Shown piece by piece: positions 10,758 to 20,070 of a DNA stretch of 64,000 nucleotides; the first letter of the stretch is position 1; the number at the start of each line of letters is the position of its first letter. The position numbers were made by a program, and so were the translations under genes. The stretch is from Boswellia sacra. Its lineage: Eukaryota; Streptophyta; Magnoliopsida; Sapindales; Burseraceae. Location of the stretch: assembly GCA_013180625.2 (NCBI GenBank), contig SNVD02002607.1, positions 100,027 through 164,026 on the forward strand. The letters are read 5' to 3'. Under the pieces are notes generated by a model. That model was not told the DNA's origin and searched no databases. It saw only the letters and a list, made by a program, of their open reading frames with translations.

Positions 10758-11408
10758 ATGGAGGGAACTTCAAAACGTCGAATCCAAAGGATATGTGTAT
10801 TCTGTGGATCTCGACCAGGTAAAAGTGAAGAGTTCGTAGAAGTAGCGAATTATCTTGGTAGGCTACTGGCTGAAAGAAAGATTCATGTGGTTTATGGGGG
10901 AGGTAGCCTCGGGTTAATGGGTTGTGTGTCAACAGCTGCACATGTAGGGGGTACTCAAGTTTTAGGAGTTATTCCTAAAGCTTTGGCTGTAGAAAGTATT
11001 GTTGGAAAAACGGTTGGGAAGGAGTTACAGGTCTCCTCTATGCATGAACGCATGGCACATATGCCCATCAATTCAGATGCCTTTATTGCTTTACCAGGTG
11101 GCTTTGGCACTCTTGAAGAAATTTTTCAAATTGCCTCTTGGGCCCAACTGAATCTCCATAAAAAACCCATAGGTTTGTTGAATGTTAAAAATTTCTTTGA
11201 TCCTTTGATAAGTTTTGTCGATGCAGCTGTGAAACAAAATTTTATCCCTCATTCAGCGAGAAAGATCCTTGTTTCTACCACTTCTACTGGTGAGTTACTT
11301 GACAAATTACAAGAAGTTGAGTATGAACCTGACCCAGCTAGTACTCAAATTAATTGGGCAGGAGGGCAAAACAAAAAGTGCAAATTGGATCTGAATCTCC
11401 GTTTATAA
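10758..11408 (+). CDS. LOG-family cytokinin riboside 5'-monophosphate phosphoribohydrolase carried by retrotransposon (copy 1)
   Basis: 216 residues, one uninterrupted intronless frame from ATG 10758. The family hydrolyses cytokinin riboside monophosphates to free, active cytokinin base plus ribose 5-phosphate, in cytosol and nucleus. Visible family marks: ICVFCGS near residue 12, VVYGGGSLGLMG near 44, and SMHERMAHM with Arg98. The signature LPGGFGTLEE follows, placing the catalytic Glu at 121, then WAQLNLHKKPIGLLN and PHSARKILVS. Length matches plant LOGs (about 200-230). The Lys that usually follows Arg98 is Met here. The C-terminus LDLNLRL fits an LxLxL (EAR-like) motif. Host LOG genes normally have several introns, so absence of introns fits capture through RNA. 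It sits inside the LTR-bounded element, not in host flank. Activity untested; the substituted motif could alter it. Confidence 0.93.
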   Translation: MEGTSKRRIQRICVFCGSRPGKSEEFVEVANYLGRLLAERKIHVVYGGGSLGLMGCVSTAAHVGGTQVLGVIPKALAVESIVGKTVGKELQVSSMHERMAHMPINSDAFIALPGGFGTLEEIFQIASWAQLNLHKKPIGLLNVKNFFDPLISFVDAAVKQNFIPHSARKILVSTTSTGELLDKLQEVEYEPDPASTQINWAGGQNKKCKLDLNLRL

Positions 11409-11529
11409 TTTTTCTCTTGTCCTTTATTTTATTTTATTTTAGCATGTTATTTTATGAGTCTTTCAGGTCATCTCTCTTGAATAACAGACGCTTCAGGTAA
11501 TATCTCCTATACTTTATCTCTCTACATTT

Positions 11530-11570
11530 AAACATTGAGGACAATGTTTCATTTGGTTGGGGGGGAAGGA
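11530..11570 (+). other. Hairpin and internal purine tract downstream of LOG
   Basis: AAACATTGAGGACAATGTTT (11530-11549) can form an 8-bp stem with an AGGA loop. A G-rich purine tract follows (11555-11570). The same 20-mer occurs in the other LOG element (46076-46095), also followed by a G-run. Similar TTGAGGACAA motifs are, from memory, common near the 3' end of Athila/Tat elements. It could be a second polypurine tract or an RNA signal. Confidence 0.6.
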
Positions 11571-11639
11571 TAGTAGACATAAGTGTGTCTTGAAATTTAT
11601 TTTTTTTTGCAAAAAAAAAAAAGGCGAGTTAGTAATTAG

Positions 11640-11760
11640 ATTCAAAGTACGGTGTAAGGAGTTCAAATCCTCTTGAGACGCATTCTGGGTCAGGAATGGC
11701 AGAGTATGGAGGGCCAGTTTGAACTCTTGAAACCCATTCTAACCAATTTGTCATTTTATT
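11640..11760 (+). repeat. Shortened echo of ORF3 sequence
   Basis: CTCTTGAGACGCATTCT (11670-11686) is identical to 10280-10296 inside ORF3, and the bases just upstream (GTAAGGAGT) also match the ORF3 region, with an internal deletion. A degenerate second copy (CTCTTGAAACCCATTCT) follows about 55 nt later. The other LOG element has the same arrangement (45953-45969 versus 47266-47282). Confidence 0.6.
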
Positions 11761-12742
11761 TTGATCTTGTGCACTCATTTAGCTAACTTGATATTATTTA
11801 GTCTTGATTTTTGAATTTTATAACAAGGGGGTCTTATTCATTTCACTTTGAATTATTCAAATCTATGAACTCTCACAACCTTATCATTTAAAAATTGTGT
11901 GCTTATGTACTCATTAAACAAGTATTCATGAACCTTTCTTCACACACACACACATACCTTGATGCATGATTGTGGATGGCAAAATGAAATGTTGTAATAT
12001 TGAGTTCTTTTGTTTTGTTTAGGATAACAACACAAAGGAAGGGGAAAGTTAAAAAAAAAGTGAAAAAAAAAGTGAAAAAAAAAAAGAAGAGAAGAGAGCA
12101 ATTGTGGATAATTTGGTCTCGTAGCCTCCTTAATTCGAGCAATTAAGCCCGAGGGGTGCCTCAACACCTAATACCCTAAGACCAACTGGTTTGGGAGCTC
12201 TTGGCCCAAAGCTCGCTACATGGATTAAGGAGAAAGCTTAATGGGATTGAACATTGCACTATCCACAAGTTTCTAAGCAAAAATAAAGTATCGGCAACCC
12301 GAGTCGTTAAGCTCGTAGGGGTGTCTTAACACCTAATGCCCTAAGGCAACTGGTATGGGAGTCATTAGCCTAAGGCTCGCTACATGGGTTAAAGATGCAT
12401 TCCTTCAAAAAAAAAAAAAGAGAGAAAAAAAAAATATATATATATAAAATGAATAAATGCCCCTTACCCAAGGTTGTTAGCCTTAACAAATATTAGAACC
12501 GATATGACTTCTTTCTAATAAGCCCCATAATCATGTGTTGACTAAGCACAAAAAGAAGGTTTATTGATATCTTGACTAAAGGGTACGTGAGTCATAAAAA
12601 AAAAATCAGTTGAGAGTTTGTTTATTTGGATAAAATCAAGGAGAGTGCAATAATGAACACCTTGGATGTAAAATTATATAAATCACTTCTAAATAATAAC
12701 GCTTTAATTGCTAGGGACTAGCAATAAGCTGGTTGGGGGGTG
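11760..12742 (+). other. 3' non-coding region with direct repeats and polypurine tract
   Basis: No credible gene. It contains A-rich runs (12049-12085, 12407-12450), a CA microsatellite near 11941, and two imperfect direct repeats of about 90 bp (roughly 12138-12235 and 12300-12393), each holding an AGGGGTG...CTCGCTACATGG core. The final GGTTGGGGGGTG at 12731-12742 abuts the 3' LTR and is the plus-strand priming polypurine tract. Confidence 0.75.
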
Positions 12743-14091
12743 TGATGAATACTTAAATATGTATGTTTAATAAGATCTTAGTTCATCATATTGCATTAAT
12801 AGTGTCATTAAATTCCTCAACTTAAGCATCTTTGGAATTAACTTCCTCTTAATTTTGGTTTTGTTACAGGTTCGGTAAAATGGGCATAACTCTCTATTTA
12901 TAGATCAGAATGGTGCAATTATTAATGTTTTGGAAAGCTGATTTAATTGTCTACAAGATTTCATTTCACAAGCATCATCAAATTCGGGCTCTTAGTGGAC
13001 CAAAATTGGGCTTGAAGTGAACCCATCTACAGTCTCGGCCCAGTCTGACTAGGCCTCCGTATTTGGACCGTATCTCTCAAAATACGTATCCAAATTGTGC
13101 AAATCAATATGTTCTAGAAAGCTGAGAGAAATATCTACAACTTTCATGAAGACATGTTATTAAAATTCACAACATTTCGATGTCAAAATTGATGGTCAAA
13201 GTCGGTGCCTAATGATCCCAATTGTCAAAGATATTTACAACTAATATTTGACAATTATGCCCTTGTAATTTGACAAGTTTGCCCCTGGATGTATCTATAA
13301 ATAGAGGTGCCTTGTGACCCATTAGGGCATCTTGGCCTTGGCTGGAACATTTTGGCTTTGGCTAGGATCTTGTATTGTGTTTTGTGTGTTTATGTTATTA
13401 ATGAATTTTCTTTTTCTTGCATTTTATTTTCTTTCTATTATAATGTTCTTCTAATTTCTCTTTTGCTAAGGTGAAAGGGTGAAACCCTTGATATGAGAAT
13501 AAGGATTCTCTAACCCTTAATATGTGCTTAATAATCTTATCTTATAATGTTTATTCAATATGATTTATATTTAATTTCTTAATCAATCTTGACACCACTC
13601 GTAAAGTGGAGGTCTTGATCCATTGTCGACAATCTTTGGCACATCAAATGCTTGGATCCTTTCTAGATGATGTATGGTTCTTCCTTACCGACACGAATCT
13701 AGTTAGGAACCTTGATTTGTTGTAGACATATGATGATTGGCACATTGGATGCTTGAACCCATTTACAAGAAGTGGTATAAATATTGGTAATGAAACAAAT
13801 ATAATTCATATAACTAAAATGGGTTAATTATCCTTATTTGAAATATCAAGGGCGGATCCCCTAACCTTAGCTTTCATTATTATTGTGTTAATTCCTTTTA
13901 CTTGCGCATTTTAATTATTCTCATCCATTGTTGATATTATCTTGTCATATCTTTGAATCATCATATCGTATTTGCTTAGCTTATAATTTGAGCGCTAAAA
14001 TCTCCTTCCTCGTGGATCGACCCCGGTCTCACTGGGTTTTATTACTTCGACACTCCTATACTTGGGAGACAATCCTTTTTCGGATGTGTCA
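12743..14091 (+). repeat. 3' LTR of LOG-carrying element copy 1
   Basis: 1349 bp, TGATGAATAC to GGATGTGTCA, followed by the CCGAG duplication at 14092-14096. TATA at 13295-13304. Confidence 0.96.
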
Positions 14092-14096
14092 CCGAG

Positions 14097-14838
14097 GTTC
14101 CCTTGGATACTCCCAATATTGCCGTGACGGGTGAGTTTACCGCCTTGATGGTACCTCCTCCATTGACATATTTAAGGCCTAGCCGTTTGGCCTCGTCTTC
14201 GAAAATGAAATTGTGCGTGGCTCCAGTATCAAACATCACACGCACATCCTTGCCGTTGATGGTGGCACTCACATACATGAGACCCTTTTGCATATGTGGG
14301 GGTCTCTTGAGTGCGCCAATTGTGCGGAGAGAACCCATCCCCGCTTGAGGTTTCTCATTTTGTACGCCCTTTTGTTGAGTGGCTAGGGCACTGAGAGCCT
14401 TCCTCTTTGGGCAATCCGCACCCAATGAGGACCATCACAAATAAAGCAAGGACTTTTAGGTTTGGGGGTATCGGACTTACCTTTGTTAGGTGTGTCACGC
14501 TTGTCTCCCCCGATTGGTTTTCGTGCACTACCTTCCTTTCGGCCATTGTCCTTTTTGGAATTCTGCTCTCCCCCACCTTTTCCTTGGTTGGTCTCCTTCT
14601 CCTTGGATTGGAATGTGTAATCAATGAGGGACTCAGCCACGGTTATGGCGTCATCAAGGTTTTGTACACCGCACCTTTTAAGTTCAACCCTTCCCTAATC
14701 TTTTAACCCGTCGAGGAAGTAGAAGAGAGAATCATTACATACCTTCGATTTCAAGGATGATGGTTGTGAAATCCTTGATATACTCACGAATCGTGCCGCT
14801 TTGCTTCAAACGGCGGAGGCGACCCCTTGCCTCCTTCT
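14097..14838 (-). pseudogene. Gag C-terminus, zinc knuckle and protease N-terminus of gag-only gypsy
   Basis: Minus strand: the end of the retrotransposon gag region with the sequence YTFQSKEKETN, a lysine-rich linker, a CCHC-type knuckle (CFICDGPHWVR, after which a frameshift removes the last Cys), then an RVP_2 protease start with the active-site stretch MFDTGATHNFI (the relative has MLDTGATHNFIS). It continues at 2886 on the other side of the nested element. Frameshifts make it a pseudogene. Confidence 0.82.
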
Positions 14839-14843
14839 CGGCA

Positions 14844-16250
14844 TGATGCGTTCAAAACTAGCAAGTATACTAGTCGCACAAGTAATAAAGTGATAAGTAA
14901 GACATCGTTCCCACGAGGATTGATTCTAATTAAATTTGTTATTTTACAGCCACAACAGAACAAATGGGGGGTTTTGTTGAATGATTAACTAAATGAAATA
15001 AGAATGCAAATTAAGAATAACAAAACAGAAGTTAATTTGAATGGAAGATCAATGAGAGAAATCTGGTTAAGGGATCCTTCTCTACCACAAGATATGGATT
15101 TGCGAATTAATCGTAGAATTGTCATCCAATTACAGCATTGAAGTTATCAACCGTAGATAACAACAAGCTCTGTTATCCAATCTTTCCTTACTTTGTTGTT
15201 AAATAAAACAAGCTCTTTATTTAATCTCTATCCATTAAACAACCTAGAACAAGCTCTCTAAGTTTAATTCAATGGATGCATTATGATAAGAAAGATAGGT
15301 TGATCTAAGCAATAAACACACAAGCTCGGATTATTTAACTTAGGTTATATTCTCCAATTGTAATCTCTGATCACAATTTTGCTACTAATGATTAGAAATT
15401 CAAGACAATTACGGATCAAGATTTCTAGTCTAGCAATAGACACAACCAGATTATATTCAGTTGGCCACTCAAATACAATCAGCAAGCAATCATAAGCATT
15501 AAATATGGGAGAATACAAGCAACTTCAATTAGAGAATTGGATAACAATTCCTTACACAATCAACTTACAAAAACCATATCAGGGGCTTTGAAATCACCCT
15601 CAACCAATTCAGATTCAGTTACACATGTTTAAGAACGTGGTAAATACAATACAACATGGAGACATTCCAGAAAATGAAAGGGAAGGGAAAAACTTAGCAA
15701 ATTTGATGTAATTCTCTTTGGATTGTAGTTCTTCCTCTTTCCAAGCTTCCTTTCTCCTTCAAGAACTCCAAGAGATGAAAGAATTCTAGAGCAGCAGCCT
15801 CTACCACGTTCTCCCCTCTTCAAGTTATGAAAATAAAACCCTAAAATGTGTTTAAATACTCTGCTACAGTAACCTGCTACAGTGCCCCGTATTATACATG
15901 CTACAGTGGCTTGTGGAATTATATTTCTATACATCTCACACTGTTTTGATTACAACTTTTGGTACACTGAATGGATTTATAAACCGTAAATTTCTCCAGA
16001 AAATAGACTTCGAGAGCTTTCCAACGGTATATAATATGTCATCGGGTTCATTGTATATCAATACAATTAAATCCGAGAAGATGGTTGACTAGCAGAGGTG
16101 AAAATGAAGGGTTTTACTCCATTTTTGTGCAAGTTGCTCCAAAACTCCTACAAACATCAAAACCACACAAAAACATAAAAATACCAAGGAATATAGCAAA
16201 GAAACATGGACGAATTGATATAAAAATGATATATAAATAGACACTTATCA
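14844..16250 (-). repeat. Solo LTR of an Athila-like element
   Basis: 1407 bp with TG...CA ends and a CGGCA duplication at 14839-14843 and 16251-16255, interrupting the gag gene exactly. No internal sequence or primer site is present, so it is a solo LTR left by LTR-LTR recombination. Minus orientation is inferred because its reverse strand ends with CCTCGTGGGAACGATGTCTT, like the U5 end of the LTRs at 4255 and 54112. Confidence 0.85.
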
Positions 16251-16255
16251 CGGCA

Positions 16256-16940
16256 TTACTAGGAGAGAAGTGCTTCCGAAGTTCTCTCTTGAAATCCTCC
16301 CATGTACGAAGGGAGACGATGCCTCTGCCCACGTCGCTGTACGACACCACCACAATTGGGATGCATCTCAAAGGAATGTGGGTGCAATGCCAATCCTCGA
16401 AGCATCATCATTGACATGCTTGGCTTCGAAGTATTGATCCAAGCCAAATAGGAAGTTTTCAACTTCCGTGGCACTGCGAGTGCCATTGTATGTGGCAGGA
16501 GTAGGCACGTGCATAGTACTTAGCCCACTTGGGTAAGTCGGGTTAGCACGATCACATTGATGCTTCTTCCATTTCGTGCGGGATTCCTCCACATCCGCAC
16601 GAATTGCTCGCAACTCATTCTCCATAAAGGTCCGCAAGCTGATGAGCTCTCATGTAAGGTTATGTAACTCCTTTTCATAGGCGTTACTAAACTCAAGAAT
16701 TTTTTACTTTGTTACTTGGGTAATCTCTCCATAGTCCGTCTCTAGGCTTTTGAGACGGTCGGAGAGGCCCTCAATTGCATTGTCCATCCCCGATATCGCT
16801 TGCTCTAAGCTACCAACACGAGGCTCTAAAGACTCCGAGGGTGGAGCTTTGGACTTACCTCGTTTTCCTTGTTGACGTGGTTGAAGTTGCTCCTCTCGTC
16901 CACGAACTTCCTCCATGGTCACTTCAAGGTCGGATGCCAT
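16256..16940 (-). pseudogene. Gag N-terminus of gag-only gypsy
   Basis: Starts at ATG 16940 (MASDLEVTMEEVRGREEQ), has a basic/Pro-rich stretch, a heptad-like segment (MDNAIEGLSDRLKSLETDYG) likely to coil, then KFR-type gag sequence (NGTRSATEVENFLFGLDQYF, FKRELRKHFSPSNA) to the solo LTR. A stop at about 16704 and shifts break it. The homologous intact stretch is at 62907-63854. Confidence 0.8.
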
Positions 16941-16959
16941 GCTCTTGTGCTCGAACTGT

Positions 16960-17134
16960 GCTCTGATACCAACTGTCACTAGCTTAGAGGTTTGCGCAGC
17001 TGCTCGTGCGACACTTAGGCAACTTGACTCCAAAAGTTACTAAGTAAGCCTTGATGCTAGTCTTCTTGCTCAAGGAGAAGAGAGGATCGTTGAGCCGAAG
17101 AGCCTGTAGGCAAAGAAGAGAAGAGATGGATTCA
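16960..17134 (-). repeat. Primer site and truncated 5' LTR of gag-only gypsy
   Basis: TTGGTATCAGAGC (minus strand, 16960-16972) is the initiator tRNA-Met-type primer site, next to the LTR end TAGTGACA. Only about 160 bp of LTR remain before sequence switches to Athila gag at 17135; the full-length copy is 508 bp. Confidence 0.88.
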
Positions 17135-18318
17135 CCTTCTTTCTCATAAGGTTTAAGAATGTGTTTTTCGACAATCTTACCATTGCGAAGGATCATGACT
17201 GATTTCGCTTGGTCCACATAATGGCTATTTGAACTACCTGCACTTGAGTTAGATTGATCTTTGGGGTTTTGCAATGTTTGAGAAGGAAATTTTCCTTTTC
17301 CTTGGATGCTAAATGTAGATGCAAATTTTGCAAGAGTGTCTGACAAATTTGCTAATGTTTGAGTAGTTTGACTATTGAAAGTCTCTTGCTTTGTAATGAA
17401 TTAATGCAATGTTTCTTTAAGGTCCTTCCTAGGAGGAGGAACATATGCATGCTCATGAAAATTTTGAAAATTTTGATGTGTTTGAAAAGGGACTAGTGAA
17501 GATTGGGCATGATTGTCATTTTTTCAACTAAAATTCGGATGATTTCTCTAACCAGGATTGTTGATTTGTGAGTATGGATTGTGAATTGGCCTTTTGAAAG
17601 TGTTTAAGGCATTGGCTTGTTCACGGAGACATTCTCTAAAAGCAGGCAAAGTTAGGCAATCATCAATAGAATGATCATTAGCATTACAAATGTAGCAAAC
17701 AATTTCTTGAATAGAATTCAATTGTCCACTCTTTTTCATTTCTCAAGGCTCGACTTTTCTGGCTAGGGATACATATTTGGCTTGAAGGTCATATTCTTCC
17801 ATAAGGTTATATATGCCTCTATTGGATGTCAAGGGTGGGGCTTTGCCTGGTACCTCATAGGTGCCAGCAATGTCTCAATTTTGGGCCTTTTTTGCTAATG
17901 AGTCTAGGTAGTCAATTGCTTCCTCAGGGTCTTTATCACCAAATTGTCTGTTACATATTAGCTCTACTAGTTGCCTATCTTGAGGTGCTAAACCTTCATA
18001 GAAGTGTGCAACTAATCTCCAAGTTTCAAAACTATAGTGAGGACAGGTATTAAGTAATGAAGGAGTACATATGTTTTCAAAGTTTTTTAAGTGTGAATAT
18101 GGGTTCTCCATATCAAGGCCATGAAAGGTGGGTAAAAGTCGAATGAAACTTGGCTTGAAATTGAAATGGATTGCATCGGGATGAGAAACTACACAAGAAG
18201 GTGCAGTAGTCCTTACCGAATTCATGTAATCTTTGAGGGTTCTTGGTGGGTTTTGGTCATTTTGTTGGAAACGATTATCCCATTCATCTGTGAACCTTAC
18301 CACTTGATTGTCAGCCAT
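17135..18318 (-). pseudogene. Gag remnant of outer Athila-type element
   Basis: From ATG 18318 (MADNQVVRFTDEWDNRF) the protein parallels gag of the element at 4450, including [19 protein letters not shown]. About 80 residues of the capsid region are deleted in frame (NFENICTPSLLNTCPHY). A stop follows the capsid region, then a CCHC knuckle (CYICNANDHSIDDC) and a Gln/Asn-rich linker before the break at 17135. Confidence 0.85.
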
Positions 18319-18491
18319 GTTTTCTAGGGAAGATGATGTTTTCCTAACAAGTCTACCACTAGATGTGCATGACCAAATTTTCATGCAATTTTAAAAGAGA
18401 AAAAGAAAGAAAAAGATGAGCACACAACAAAAAAATTAAGATCTAAAATGAGAAAAAGGAATATTTACAATTTTCCATGCCAAATTTTAAC

Positions 18492-18511
18492 TTCTCTAGC
18501 AATAACGCTAA
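18492..18511 (-). other. Decayed primer-binding site
   Basis: TTAGCGTTATTGCTAGAGAA on the minus strand aligns without gaps to TTGGCGCCGTTGCCGGGGAA. All changes are G to A or C to T, the expected outcome of cytosine-methylation decay. Confidence 0.75.
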
Positions 18512-18516
18512 AAACT

Positions 18517-20070
18517 TGACACATCCGAAAAAGGATTATCTCCCAAGTATATGAGTGTTGAAGTAATAAACTCAGCAAGACCAGGGTCAATCCACGAGGA
18601 AAAGGATTTAGCGATACAAACTAAAAGATGAGAAATATGATATGAATAATTCAAATAATTAACAAGATGATATTAACAAATAAAAGTAAATATGGTAGAC
18701 GGTAAAAGCGACTACTCAAATGTAAACAAAAATAAAAGGTGGTAAAACCATCCATTGAAATAGGAAGTAAGACCTATCATAGCAAATGAAAGAAAAAGTT
18801 CATAAACAATAAACAAGAATACTTAAAATACACAAGTAAGAGGAATTAACACATTAATATTGAAAGCTAAGGTTATGAGATCCGTCATTGACATATCAAA
18901 TAAGGATAAATAACCTGATTATAACTCAATTAGAATCCACATGTCAAGGAGGTTCCAATTAGAAGGTATGTCATTTAAGCCCATTTTAGTTATATGAATT
19001 ATATTTGTTTCTTTACCAATGTTTATATCACGTCTTGTAAATGGGTTTAAGCATCCAATGTGCCAATCACCATATGTCTACAACAAATCAAGGTTCCTAA
19101 CTAGACTTGTATCGATAAGAAAGAATCATACGACATCTAGGAAGGATCTAAGCATTTGATATACCAAGGATTGTCTACAATGGATCAAAACCTCCACTTT
19201 ACGAGTGATGTCAAGATTGATTAAGAAAATAAATATAAAACATATAAAATAAACAACTCAAGATTATGATTTTTAAGAATATATCAAAGGGTTAGAAAAT
19301 CTGTATTCTCATATCAAGGGTTCCACCCTTTCACCTTAGTAAGAGATAATTTAGCAAGATATTATGCAAGAAAGAAAATAAATTGCAAGAAGAACATGAT
19401 TTATTAATAACATCAAAAGAACAAAACACAAGAGAGAAAACACAATGTTAAGAGATCCCAGACAAGAGCTAAGATGCCTTAATGGGTCACAATCTGCCTC
19501 TATTTATAGATACATTTGGGGGTAAACTTATTAAATTTACAAAGGAACAATTGTAAAATATCTTGTTAAAAATTTGAATCATGATGTGCACCAACTTTGA
19601 CCACCGATTTCGGCATCGAAATATTTAGAATTTTGATAACATGTCTTCATGAAAGTTGTAGATATATCTCTCAGCTTTCTATAATATCTTGATTCATATG
19701 ATTTAGATACGTATATCAAGAGATATGGTCAAAATATTGAGGCACGGTTAGGCTCAACTGAAACTGCAGATGGGTTCATTTTAAGCCCAATTTTGGTCCA
19801 CTAAAAATCTGAATTTCATGATTATTGTGAAATACAATCTTGTAGAAAATTTAATCAGTTTCCAACAAATCTAGATTTGCACCATTCTGCTTTATAAATA
19901 GAAAGTTATGCCAATTTTATCGAGCCTGCAACAAAAATTGAAATTAAGATGAAGCTAATTTAGAAGATGCAAAGACTACAAATATGCTTAAGTTGAAGAA
20001 TTTAATGACACTATTAGTGCAATATGATGAATTAAGCTCTTATTAAACATACACATTTAAGTGTTCATCA
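18517..20070 (-). repeat. 5' LTR of outer Athila-type element
   Basis: 1554 bp with ends TGATGAACAC (minus) and ATGTGTCA. Homologous along its length to the LTR at 2892-4255 but clearly more diverged. It marks the right limit of the left nest. Confidence 0.88.

Larger units (their letters stand above)
2892..14091 (+). mobile_element. Athila-type Ty3/gypsy element carrying ORF3 and LOG (copy 1)
   Basis: 11,200 bp with LTRs of 1364 and 1349 bp, a tRNA-Asp-type primer site, degraded gag-pol, ORF3, an intact LOG-family reading frame, an AT-rich 3' region, a polypurine tract and CCGAG target duplications. The LTRs differ by roughly 2% by eye plus one ~20 bp indel. Gag-pol is broken by several stops and frameshifts while the LOG frame is uninterrupted. 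The order pol, ORF3, LOG, 3' LTR is the same as in the element at 43202-55729, although the LTRs of the two are largely dissimilar. Confidence 0.95.
1488..17134 (-). mobile_element. Gag-protease-only Ty3/gypsy derivative, interrupted twice
   Basis: Minus-strand element with its 3' LTR at 1488-1995, a polypurine tract, a much-deleted internal region, an initiator-tRNA-Met-type primer site and a truncated 5' LTR (16974-17134). Coding capacity is limited to gag, a zinc knuckle and an RVP_2-type protease. Only scraps of RT, RNase H and integrase remain. It is interrupted by 2892-14091 and 14844-16250. A relative with a different downstream deletion lies at 61348-64000. The layout fits the non-autonomous gag-only LTR elements sometimes called TR-GAG; the lineage within gypsy is not assigned. 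Confidence 0.85.
1..20070 (-). mobile_element. Old Athila-type Ty3/gypsy element, interrupted
   Basis: Outermost element of the left nest, on the minus strand, with its 3' part beyond the window edge. Reading 5' to 3' it has an LTR at 20070-18517, a decayed primer site, a gag remnant at 18318-17135, then a foreign block (17134-1488), and resumes in the protease/reverse transcriptase region at 1487-1. Its gag and pol resemble those of the element at 2892-14091, so it is an older relative. About 140 codons between the end of gag and mid-protease are missing at the junction with the foreign block, so a deletion accompanied or followed that insertion. Confidence 0.85.

Noticed and set aside
10758..11408. 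Ordinary host LOG gene next to transposons
   Set aside because: It is intronless, lies between pol and the 3' LTR of an element with matched target duplications, and recurs at the same place in a second element.
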